Origin: VXNE01 sp963668365
Lineage (GTDB): Bacteria > Pseudomonadota > Gammaproteobacteria > Pseudomonadales > Azotimanducaceae
Length of the DNA stretch: 64,000 nucleotides
Assembly (NCBI GenBank): GCA_963668365.1
Contig: OY764266.1
Location: forward strand, 2,542,001 to 2,606,000
Direction of reading: 5' to 3'
The position numbers and the translations under genes are program-made. A model generated the notes under the pieces. The model saw only the letters and a program-made list of their open reading frames with translations. It ran no database searches and had not been told where the DNA came from. Below are positions 1-8,005 of this stretch, one piece after another (position 1 is the first letter of the stretch; each line of letters starts with the position of its first letter).

Positions 1-1342
1 TCGGGTTTGCTTCGCAGACGGCTTCGATCAGGCGCTCATGCTGGTCCGGCAGCCGCATGTGGGGCCGGTCGAAGCCTTCGGATTCGTATACCGAAGGAAG
101 CCCCGCGAACACCACGGCGATGTCCGCCTCCGCGGCGGCGGCGCAGGCTTCGTCGACGCGTCGGGGATCGGGTTCGCTGCGTTCCGGATCGTAGCCCGGG
201 GCGTAGAGGAGGGGATGGCCGGCATCGGCTCCGACGATCTCCCGCATGGCGCCGAACGCGCATTCGATTCGGGTCGGGGTCACGCGGGAACTGCCGGTGC
301 CCTGGTAGCGGGGTTCCTTCGCGAAGGCGCCGATCACCGCGATTCGGGCATCGCGGCGCAGCGGCAGCACACCGCCGTCGTTCTTCAGCAGGACGGCTCC
401 TTCGGCGGCGGCGCGGCGGGCGAGGGCGTGGTGGTCGGCCTCGTCCGGCGCGGATGTGCCGGAAGACCGCTCCCGGCTCTTCCAGACCAGGTCGACGATC
501 CGCGCGACGCTCCGATCCAGTACGTCCCCGGAGAGCTCGCCCCGGCGCACGGCCGCGGCGACGCGCCGGTCGTTGACGCCGCCGCTGTCCGGCATTTCCA
601 GGTCGTTCCCCGCCTCGATGCCGAGAACCCGGTCGTTGGCCGCGCCCCAATCCGTCATCACGGCGCCTCCGAATCCCCATTCCCCGCGCAGCACACCGTT
701 CAGCAGCCAGTCGTTCTCGCTGCAGTAGATCCCGTTCAGGCGGTTGTAGGCGCACATCACCGTCCATGGTTTGGATTCCCGCACGGCGATCTCGAATCCG
801 CGCAGGTGGATTTCCCGCAGGGTGCGCTCGTCCGCGATCACGTCGACCACCATGCGCCCGTGTTCCTGGTCGTTGGCGGCGAAGTGCTTGACGCAGGCGC
901 CGACGCCCCGGGATTGGATGCCGTCGATCATGGCGGCAGCGAGGTGGCCGGACAGCAGCGGATCTTCCGAAAAGTACTCGAAGTTTCGGCCGCAGAGGGG
1001 GTGCCGCTTGATGTTCATTCCCGGGCCGAGCAGCACGGCGACATCGGCCGCCGCGGACTCGGCGCCGAGCGCGACGCCGATTTCCCGCAAGAGATCGACG
1101 TCCCAGGTGCTTGCCAGCGCCGACGCGGTCGGGAAGCAGGTGGCGGGCAGATTGCGGCTCAGGCCGGAGTGGGTTCCGGGCGCCGCCTTGCGCAAACCGT
1201 GCGGGCCGTCGGTGAGCATGATCGAGGGCAGGGCGAGACGGGTGATCGCGGGCAGGCTCCAGACATCGGCGCCGGAGCACAGGTCGGTCTTTTCGGCCAG
1301 CGTCATCCTGGCGACGATGGCCGCGGCTTTCTTCCGGATCAT
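1..1342 (-). CDS. Glycoside hydrolase family 3 beta-glucosidase, C-terminus off the window
   Basis: Last visible gene of the glucan operon, predicted to release glucose from beta-linked oligosaccharides. About 447 codons are present. Translation on the minus strand starts with MIRKKAAAIVARMTLAEKT. GH3 marks seen: LTDGPHGLR (about residues 43-51), the KHF motif (152-154) and the nucleophile region VMTDWG with Asp231. The second (alpha/beta sandwich) domain follows with EGAVLLKNDGGVLPL and GTGSSRV. The gene runs off the left edge. Its ATG overlaps the stop of the symporter gene as ATGA, so translation is coupled. No signal peptide is visible, so a cytoplasmic location fits import by the symporter. 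Family is certain; exact linkage specificity is inferred from the neighbours. Confidence 0.93.
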   Translation of the reverse strand, partial: MIRKKAAAIVARMTLAEKTDLCSGADVWSLPAITRLALPSIMLTDGPHGLRKAAPGTHSGLSRNLPATCFPTASALASTWDVDLLREIGVALGAESAAADVAVLLGPGMNIKRHPLCGRNFEYFSEDPLLSGHLAAAMIDGIQSRGVGACVKHFAANDQEHGRMVVDVIADERTLREIHLRGFEIAVRESKPWTVMCAYNRLNGIYCSENDWLLNGVLRGEWGFGGAVMTDWGAANDRVLGIEAGNDLEMPDSGGVNDRRVAAAVRRGELSGDVLDRSVARIVDLVWKSRERSSGTSAPDEADHHALARRAAAEGAVLLKNDGGVLPLRRDARIAVIGAFAKEPRYQGTGSSRVTPTRIECAFGAMREIVGADAGHPLLYAPGYDPERSEPDPRRVDEACAAAAEADIAVVFAGLPSVYESEGFDRPHMRLPDQHERLIEAVCEANP

Positions 1343-2799
1343 CGCACGCCGCGCCGTTCTTCGAGCGTGGCGCGAATCGCGCGCGCCTTGCTCTCGGTGA
1401 TGCCGTAGCTCGCGATCAGCAGCATGGCGATGATCGACGCTCCCAGCGGCACTATCACGTCATAGACGCGCATGAGGAACAGCGTCCGCTCGGACTGGGA
1501 TCCGCCGAGGTCGACGTCGAACCCGGTGGCGTTCAGCAGGAAGCCGCTGGCGGCGAGGGCCGCCGCCATGCCGAGCTTGACGACCCACCAGAAGATCGAA
1601 CCGTACATGCCCTCGCGGCGCTCGCCGGTTCTGAGTTCGTCCTGGTCGCAGACGTCCGCGATCATGGAGCCCATCAGGGTGAAGAGGCTGCCCAGGCCGA
1701 ACGCCATGAGCGGGGCCGGCAGCAGCAGCAGCCAGGGATTGGCCGGGTCGTAACAGAACCACTTGAGGCCGTATCCCACCGTTGAAATGCCGACGCAGAC
1801 AAAGAAGGCTTGCCGCTTGCCGATACGGGTGCCGAGCATCGTTGTCAGCACGATGACGCCGAAGGTCGCGGCAGCGCCCAGCATGCCGACGTAGCCGATC
1901 CAGATGGCGGCGGCATCCCGATCGCCCGCAAAGACGTAGAAGATGATCACGTATGCCTGGAATGCCGCGATCAACTGGAAGCCGTTGAAGACCAGGAACG
2001 TCGCGCCGCAGAGCTTGAGGAAGTCGACGGAGCCGAGGGTCCTGCCGAATCCGACGACGAAATCGGTGACGGCCTTTGCGGCCACGGCCAACGCCTGTGT
2101 CGTCGCGGCCTTGCGCTTCGCCGTCGGATGGGCGGGCTCGCCGGGGGCATGGCGCTCCCTCAGGAATATCGCCGGCAGTACGCCGAGACCGGCGCAGGCC
2201 AGGGCGAGCACGACGGCGAGTGCCGCGGCGCCGCCGCGCATGTCGCCGAAGCGCGGCAGTTCCATGAACCACAGGAACCAGGGCGCCACCAGCCATGCCC
2301 CCTGGGCGATGAAGTTCTGCACGCCCATCAGTCGGGTGCGCTCGTTGTAATCCGGCGTCAGTTCGTAGCCGAGCGCGACCCAGGGCGTCGCGAACACCGT
2401 GTAGGCGAGATAGAAGACGAACGATCCGATCAGGAAGTAGTTGAAGTAGAACGTCTCGCTGCGGCCTTCGGGAAGCTGCCAGAGCAGCGCGAGGATCACG
2501 GGCGCGACAATGGCGCCCCAGAATATATAGGGCCGGCGGCGTCCCCAGCGGGACCGGGTGTGGTCCGAAATGTGGCCCATGATTGGATCGGTGATGGCAT
2601 CCGTCAGGCGGGGAATGGCGGCGAGCAGGCCGACCAGGGCGGGGTTCATGCCGTAGCCGAGGTTGAGAGCGATCATCATGCCGCCGATGCCGGCGGCCAG
2701 CAGGTTGTTGGCGAGACCGCCGGCGCCGTACGCCCCCATCCCGAGGGGGTGGATGCGGTCTTCGGGCGCGGTCTGCGAGCGGGAGTGCGGTGGACTCAC
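1339..2799 (-). CDS. MFS sugar:cation symporter of the GPH (MelB-like) family
   Basis: Predicted inner-membrane carrier for glucosides produced by the periplasmic hydrolase. The protein has 486 residues and about 12 hydrophobic segments. The GPH signature is clear near the N-terminus: DAITDPIMGHISDHTRSRWG followed by RRRP, matching the DxxxDPxxGxxxDxxxxRxGR pattern. A GTG start at 2799 is chosen because it overlaps the stop of the preceding hydrolase gene (GTGA), leaving no gap. The next gene, GH3, starts with an ATGA overlap at the other end. The substrate is inferred to be a beta-glucan oligosaccharide or cellobiose-like sugar from operon context; the sequence alone does not fix it. Confidence 0.9.
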   Translation of the reverse strand: MSPPHSRSQTAPEDRIHPLGMGAYGAGGLANNLLAAGIGGMMIALNLGYGMNPALVGLLAAIPRLTDAITDPIMGHISDHTRSRWGRRRPYIFWGAIVAPVILALLWQLPEGRSETFYFNYFLIGSFVFYLAYTVFATPWVALGYELTPDYNERTRLMGVQNFIAQGAWLVAPWFLWFMELPRFGDMRGGAAALAVVLALACAGLGVLPAIFLRERHAPGEPAHPTAKRKAATTQALAVAAKAVTDFVVGFGRTLGSVDFLKLCGATFLVFNGFQLIAAFQAYVIIFYVFAGDRDAAAIWIGYVGMLGAAATFGVIVLTTMLGTRIGKRQAFFVCVGISTVGYGLKWFCYDPANPWLLLLPAPLMAFGLGSLFTLMGSMIADVCDQDELRTGERREGMYGSIFWWVVKLGMAAALAASGFLLNATGFDVDLGGSQSERTLFLMRVYDVIVPLGASIIAMLLIASYGITESKARAIRATLEERRGVR

Positions 2800-4094
2800 C
2801 GCCGTTTGCCGTATACGAGGAACGGGATGTTCGCGTGCGCCGCGTGGCCCTGGCCGTCGTACGCCATGACGTACAGGCGGTATTGGCCGGGCGCGTCCGG
2901 CGCCATCAGGCTCACCTGGGGTTGCGTGGCGCCGCCTACGAACAGGCCGTCGAGATCCGCGATCGATGCCTCGAAATCGCCGCCGACCACGGTCTCGGTG
3001 CTCTCCGGCTTGATGCTCCATTGAAAGACGAGGGGATCTCCATCGGGGTCGACAACCTCCGCCCTGGCCGTGTATCGCTTCCCGGCCCCCAGCCGCACGC
3101 TGTCGCTCGCCGGTCGCCGCGCGAGCCGCATGGACTGAATCGCGGGCGCCTGGTTCTCGGGGACGCGCCCCGTCCAGACGGCCTCCAGGACATCGACCGC
3201 GGCGGTGGATTCGCCGGTCTCCGTGAAGAGGCTGAACCAGGTATGGGTGCGCTCCTGCTTCTGGCCCCAGAGGAACGCGTAGGAGCCGAGGCACGGGCCG
3301 AGAAACGGTGCGATCAGGGTCCGATAGCTCTCGAGGTAATGGCGTCCCTTCTCCGTGCTGTCCTGCTCGATGGGCGCTCCCCATCGGGTCTTCCCGACCT
3401 CCCAGTGGCCGAGCGGCCCCCACTCGGTGATCATGAACGGTCCCTCGCGCAGGTACGCGATGGCCTTCGGCATCAGCGCCAGCGCCCCATAGGCCTGCAG
3501 GCTGATGAAGTCGAGGTCGGGCGCCCGGTTGCGGACGAGTTCCACCGTTTCCTTGTCCAGGGCCGAGACCGTGGTCGTCGTCGGGTGGTTCGGATCGAGC
3601 GCGTGGATCAGGCGCGAGAGTTCGTTGACCTCGTTGTAGACGCGGGGATTGGTGTGGCGCATGTCGAGTTCGTTGCCGATGATCCAGGCGAGGAGGGCGG
3701 GGTGGTCCTTGTGCTCACGCACCGCGTTTTCGACGTTCCGGCGCTGCTCCGCGATGCTGGCCTCATCGTCGTAGTCGAAGCCGAAGCGCTCGGCGGCGAC
3801 CGGCAGGCCCATCGAGACTGTCAGCCCGTGCTTGTGCGCGGAATCCAGGGTGGCCCGCGCGTCCTCGACGCCCCAGGTGCGGATGGAATTGCCGCCGCGC
3901 GCCGCGACGGTCGCGAGGTCGATGTCGGCCGCGCCGGCGCCCCTGACGAGGTACGGCCCGCCTTCGCGCACCAGCGTGTAGCCGCCGTCGAAAGCGGCGA
4001 CTTCGACGCGAACCGCGCCCTGCTCACCGAAGGCTGGGAGCGTGGCGGAGACTAGCCCGCTGGCTAGCGCGAAGCACAGGCTGCGACGGTTCAT
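2796..4094 (-). CDS. Exported clan GH-A glycoside hydrolase with C-terminal Ig-like domain
   Basis: 432 aa. A signal peptide (MNRRSLCFALASGLVSATLPAFG) points to the periplasm. The TIM barrel shows the clan GH-A pair: acid/base in WIIGNELD (Asn141-Glu142) and nucleophile in FMITEWGPLG (Glu224). There is no GH2 N-terminal sandwich, so this is a barrel-only enzyme of a GH2/GH5/GH158-like type; I cannot decide the family by eye. Residues about 325-430 (from NQAPAIQSMRL, with VDPDGDPLVFQW) form a cadherin/PKD-like beta domain. The ATG at 4094 overlaps the LacI stop (ATGA). In a laminarin-type locus an endo-acting beta-1,3-glucanase is the likely role, which is inference. Confidence 0.85.
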   Translation of the reverse strand: MNRRSLCFALASGLVSATLPAFGEQGAVRVEVAAFDGGYTLVREGGPYLVRGAGAADIDLATVAARGGNSIRTWGVEDARATLDSAHKHGLTVSMGLPVAAERFGFDYDDEASIAEQRRNVENAVREHKDHPALLAWIIGNELDMRHTNPRVYNEVNELSRLIHALDPNHPTTTTVSALDKETVELVRNRAPDLDFISLQAYGALALMPKAIAYLREGPFMITEWGPLGHWEVGKTRWGAPIEQDSTEKGRHYLESYRTLIAPFLGPCLGSYAFLWGQKQERTHTWFSLFTETGESTAAVDVLEAVWTGRVPENQAPAIQSMRLARRPASDSVRLGAGKRYTARAEVVDPDGDPLVFQWSIKPESTETVVGGDFEASIADLDGLFVGGATQPQVSLMAPDAPGQYRLYVMAYDGQGHAAHANIPFLVYGKRR

Positions 4095-5128
4095 GTCCGG
4101 GCCTTCCGCGGATGTGCGGGTTCCGCCATGGAGGCGCGGGGCACGAGGTCGCACTGGAACGTCTCCTGGCGGGGAGATTCGCCGGCCAGGCCCGCGAACA
4201 GGAGTTCCGTCGCGCGCGAGGCGATCGCCGCGATGGGCTGTCGCACCGTGGTCAGCGCGGGCCACGTGTGCGTCGCGGTCGGCGAGTCGTCGAAGCCGGC
4301 GACGGAGAGCGTGTCCGGTACGCTGATTCCCTGCTCGTGGGCGGCAACCACCACGCCCGCCGCCGTGTCGTCGTTGCAGGCGATGATGGCGGTGGGCCGT
4401 TCCGAAAGTTGCCAGAGGGCATGGAACCCGCGCTTGCCGGAGTCGAAGTCGAACCGCCCGTCGACGATCAGCGCCGGATCGATGTCCAGGCCATGGTCGC
4501 GAAGACAGTGCATGTGTCCCGCGAGGCGCCGGTCGGTTGCGCCGTGCCTGGCGTCTCCCTTGACGAACCCTATGCGACGATGTCCGAGCGACAGCACGTG
4601 TTCCGTGAGCGTGCCCGCGGCCTCTATGTCGTCCGGGTTCACCGATATCCGGTCTGGACTCGTCTCTCGCGGCGAGATGAGGGCGAATGCGATATCGTTT
4701 TCCACGAGCAGCGAAGTGATGTCCGAGCGGTCGGCGATGGGCGCGGTGAGCAGGAGCCCGTCGACGCGGGTCTGCCGCACGAACTGGCGCACCAGGGCGG
4801 GCGTGAGGTCCCCGTTGCACGGGCGCAGCATCAGCGCGTTTCCGGTGGCCTCGCAGGCGGCGTAGGCGCCTTCGAGGAGCTTCTGGATGTAGCTGAACTC
4901 GTGCGGGTTCTCGTACAGGAGGCCAATGGAAAAAGTGCGCCTGCCGGCGAGGCCGCGCGCCGCCGGGTGGGGCTCGTAGTCGAGGGCGGAGACGGCGTTC
5001 AGAACCCGTTCCCGGGTGGCCGGGCGGACGTTGGGTTCGTTGTTGACGACCCGCGACACCGTCTTGATCGACACGCCCGCGCTCTTGGCGACTTCGCGGA
5101 TTGTCGCGCTGCCCCCGCTAGCCCTCAT
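4091..5128 (-). CDS. LacI-family transcriptional repressor of the glucan operon
   Basis: About 345 aa. The N-terminal helix-turn-helix TIREVAKSAGVSIKTVSRVV is followed by the hinge helix region (PHPAARGLAG) and a periplasmic-binding-protein-like effector domain (IGLLYENPHEF, VDGLLLTAPI, GHRRIGFVKG, ACNDDTAAGVVVAA, VAGFDDSPTA). The start is uncertain: ATG at 5128 gives a standard nine-residue leader, while an in-frame TTG at 5155 would add nine residues; neither has a good ribosome-binding site. The gene lies inside the operon it probably controls. The likely site is the palindrome at 11235-11248 in front of the GH16 gene. Effector is unknown. Confidence 0.92.
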   Translation of the reverse strand: MRASGGSATIREVAKSAGVSIKTVSRVVNNEPNVRPATRERVLNAVSALDYEPHPAARGLAGRRTFSIGLLYENPHEFSYIQKLLEGAYAACEATGNALMLRPCNGDLTPALVRQFVRQTRVDGLLLTAPIADRSDITSLLVENDIAFALISPRETSPDRISVNPDDIEAAGTLTEHVLSLGHRRIGFVKGDARHGATDRRLAGHMHCLRDHGLDIDPALIVDGRFDFDSGKRGFHALWQLSERPTAIIACNDDTAAGVVVAAHEQGISVPDTLSVAGFDDSPTATHTWPALTTVRQPIAAIASRATELLFAGLAGESPRQETFQCDLVPRASMAEPAHPRKART

Positions 5129-5305
5129 GGCTTGCCAAGCGGTCTTTTGTGTCAATGGACATCATTGTTTTTCAAATAGATATGCCCGCTTCTGTTCAAG
5201 TCTCAACAAGTTCAATCGCGCGGCAACCAGCCGCCTGTACGAGTGGATTTTCGCCTCGAACCACAGTAGCCCGGATCGGCACGGACGGCTTGCCGGACAA
5301 CCCCG

Positions 5306-7990
5306 CTAGAGATCGCCGAACCGGTAGCTCGCCCGGATGCCGGCCAGGCGCGGTCGCGTGAAGAACCGGGTGTTGTCGAACTGCGTGATGATCTGCGCGG
5401 CCTCGTGCACCTCGCCGGTGACGTTGCTCATGAAACCTTCCACACGGAGGCGTCCGTTGCTGTGGGAGAACCCCACCCCGGCGTCGACAGATACGAAACC
5501 CTTCACCTCGTCGTTGAGACGCAGTCGCGGATTGTTCGGCTGCAGATAGTCGATGCTGTTGAAGATGGTGCGGTACTGGTCGTCGCGCCAGCCGACGGAG
5601 ACCACGTAGTCGACGATGCCCCACGGGGTGCCGAAGGCCTGGGAGATCGAACCGTTGAGCTGGTACTTGGGAGTGTGCGGCAGTCGTCGCCCGTCGATGG
5701 ACCGGAACACTGCTTCTTCGGGCGCCACATCCGCCTGGAAGCGGAAGTCCTGGATCGGCAGCGCGGTCTGGATCTGCGCCTCGAGCCATAGCGCGGTCCA
5801 ATTGAAGTTGAATCCATGGGGCAGCTGGAAGCCGCCGTCGAACTGGATGCCGTATATCTCGGAGTCGGCGGCGTTGTAGCTGAACGACACCACCAGCGAT
5901 CCGGCCCCGGTCTCCTCGGGGTCTATCAGCGTCGCGCCGCCCACGGTGAAATCGAGCGCCTGCTCCACCGAGAGGAGCGACGTGAACACCTGGTCGGTGT
6001 AGTCGTAGTAGAACGCGGACGCGTTGAACCGCGTCGGCAGGTCGCCGAGCTCGAACTCGTTCTTCCACCCGGCTTCGTACACGACCACCTGCTCTTCGTC
6101 GTAGGTGGGCGCGACCGGCAGGCCGGTCTCGCCGCTGAAGGTGTCGTTGAAACCTCCGGACTTGTGGCCGGTCGAGACCATGGCATAGCCGAGCGCGCCG
6201 TCGAAGTCGTGTTCCATGCGCACGCGCCAGTCCACGAAGTTGTTTTCCATCTCGCCGAACTGGGGCGTGATGGAGGTGTCGGGGTTGATGATCGCGATAA
6301 AACTGAAGAGGCCGTCGGGCGGGCAGTAGAAGTCGTCCTGGTTCTGGGTGTCGACGCAGGGCACCTTGTCCTCCTGCGCGGCGTCGCCGCCGTAGGTTCC
6401 CTTCGCGAAGACGTCCCGGACGTTGTCCCGGGCGCCGAACCGGGCGATGCCGTCGTAGTAGAACGCGAGGTACTCCTCGTCCGACACGTCGCCGTCGCCG
6501 TCGGTGTCCGGGTCGAAGATCGTGCGGGCGCGCGCGGCGAACCGGAAACCCTCCGTGCCGAGGCGGACGCCGCCGCAGCAGGAGAAATTGCGCCCGCCGA
6601 GGGCGAAAGCGTAGCGCGCGTTCACGCCGATGCGCGACTTCTCTTCCTCGGTGAAGCGCAGGCCTGCGGTCAGGCGCGTGATATCGGTGAGATGGTAGGT
6701 GACATCGCTGTAGACCGACGCGGAGCTCGAGTCCGTGTTCGGCTGGTTGAACTCGATGCCCTGGAAGAACAGGCCGCGATCCCCCGCCGAAGCGAGGAAC
6801 GTGTATTGGTCCTCCTTGAACCAGAAAAGCCCCGCCGTCCATGTCCAGGGTCCCGTGTCGCCGAAGAAGCGAAGTTCCTGGATGTCCGAGACGCTGTCGG
6901 TGATGAACTGGAACCGGGACCAGTTGTCGTAGACCTCGTCCACCGGCTGCAGCGTGTCCGCCACGCCGCGCCAATCGGGCGATAGCGGGGTCACCGCGTC
7001 GTAGTCGTACAGGAGATCGCGACGGCTCGCCGTGTACTCGAGGGTTCCCCAGTCGAAGTCGTAGGTGACCTCGAGCTTGGCGCCCCAGTGCGTGGTATCG
7101 AGTTTCGGCGCGAACGCGCGGGCGTACACGTCCCTGGGATCCTCGATGTCCTCGGGGCGGACGTCGTTGCCGAGCGGGTTCGCGTAGTTGGTGCCGGTCC
7201 AGCCGGTGCCCTGTTCGCTCACGCTGTCGAACGCGAGGAGAACGCTCAGCCTGTCGCTCGCGTCGTAGAGAAGCTGCAGGCGGTAGCCCGTATTGTCCGC
7301 GGCTTCCGCCGTGTCGAGGTTCATGGGGCCCACATCGTTGTAGTAGGAGGAGTGCTCCAGCGAATAGCCCGCGAAGCGCACCGCCGCGTTCTCGCCCAGG
7401 GGCAGGTTGACGACGCCCCGGAGGACCTGCTGGTCGTAGTCGCCCGTCTCGGCTTCGACGGCCAGTTCCGTGCGGCCGAGCCCCGGCCGCCAGGGGATGA
7501 TGTTGACGGAGCCGGCGGTGGCGTTGCGCCCGCGCAGGGTGCCCTGGGGCCCGACGTTGACTTCCACCCGGCCGATGTCGAAGAAGGCGGAGCCGATGCC
7601 GGCGGTGCGCGGCAGGTAGACGCCGTCCAGGTGCGTCGCCGCGGCCGGGTCGCCGAGTTCCGTGTTGTTGGAGGATCCGACTCCGCGAATCCACACTTCG
7701 ACGTTGCCGCCCTTGTTGCCGATTTCCAGGCCTGGCGCCAGTTCGCTCAGGTCGGTGAGATCCTGGGCGCCCTGCATCTTCAGGTCGTCGCCCTGGAAGC
7801 TGTAGGCGGTCGCGCCCAGGTCCTGGAGGTTCTGTTCGCGCCGCTCTACGGTCACGATCATCTCCTCGTCGTAGGCGATCGGCTCCTCTTCGGCCTCATC
7901 GGTCCCGGCTTCGCCGGCGATCGCCAACGGGGCGACGGCGAGGAGGGCCAATGCTCCGAATACTGCTTTGTGCATCATGTTTCGTTCCAT
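5306..7990 (-). CDS. TonB-dependent outer-membrane receptor for glucan oligosaccharides
   Basis: 894 aa. A signal peptide (HKAVFGALALLAVAPLAIA) is followed by an acidic spacer, a TonB-box-like segment (EEMIVTVERREQN) and the plug domain (LQDLGATAYSFQG, VEVWIRGVGSS, GPQGTLRGRNATAGSVNI). The 22-strand barrel fills the rest and ends with the aromatic motif YRFGDL. It lies 15 bases downstream of the GH16 stop, so it is co-transcribed. No SusD-like partner is present, as usual for proteobacterial glucan loci. The start could also be one of the two ATG codons four or five codons later. Substrate is inferred from the neighbours. Confidence 0.92.
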   Translation of the reverse strand: MERNMMHKAVFGALALLAVAPLAIAGEAGTDEAEEEPIAYDEEMIVTVERREQNLQDLGATAYSFQGDDLKMQGAQDLTDLSELAPGLEIGNKGGNVEVWIRGVGSSNNTELGDPAAATHLDGVYLPRTAGIGSAFFDIGRVEVNVGPQGTLRGRNATAGSVNIIPWRPGLGRTELAVEAETGDYDQQVLRGVVNLPLGENAAVRFAGYSLEHSSYYNDVGPMNLDTAEAADNTGYRLQLLYDASDRLSVLLAFDSVSEQGTGWTGTNYANPLGNDVRPEDIEDPRDVYARAFAPKLDTTHWGAKLEVTYDFDWGTLEYTASRRDLLYDYDAVTPLSPDWRGVADTLQPVDEVYDNWSRFQFITDSVSDIQELRFFGDTGPWTWTAGLFWFKEDQYTFLASAGDRGLFFQGIEFNQPNTDSSSASVYSDVTYHLTDITRLTAGLRFTEEEKSRIGVNARYAFALGGRNFSCCGGVRLGTEGFRFAARARTIFDPDTDGDGDVSDEEYLAFYYDGIARFGARDNVRDVFAKGTYGGDAAQEDKVPCVDTQNQDDFYCPPDGLFSFIAIINPDTSITPQFGEMENNFVDWRVRMEHDFDGALGYAMVSTGHKSGGFNDTFSGETGLPVAPTYDEEQVVVYEAGWKNEFELGDLPTRFNASAFYYDYTDQVFTSLLSVEQALDFTVGGATLIDPEETGAGSLVVSFSYNAADSEIYGIQFDGGFQLPHGFNFNWTALWLEAQIQTALPIQDFRFQADVAPEEAVFRSIDGRRLPHTPKYQLNGSISQAFGTPWGIVDYVVSVGWRDDQYRTIFNSIDYLQPNNPRLRLNDEVKGFVSVDAGVGFSHSNGRLRVEGFMSNVTGEVHEAAQIITQFDNTRFFTRPRLAGIRASYRFGDL

Positions 7991-8005
7991 CTCTTCACCC
8001 CGCCG

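Noticed and set aside
36..1408. Long open frames over the GH3 gene in other frames (both strands)
   Set aside because: They have no recognisable motifs, while the GH3 frame has the KHF and TDWG motifs and an ATGA overlap.
4091..5155. TTGACA at 5155-5150 as a promoter for the LacI gene
   Set aside because: No -10 follows at the right distance, and the gene is inside a coupled operon.
5196..7694. 832-codon frame over the TonB receptor
   Set aside because: Arginine-rich with no domains; antisense-like frame shadow of the receptor gene.
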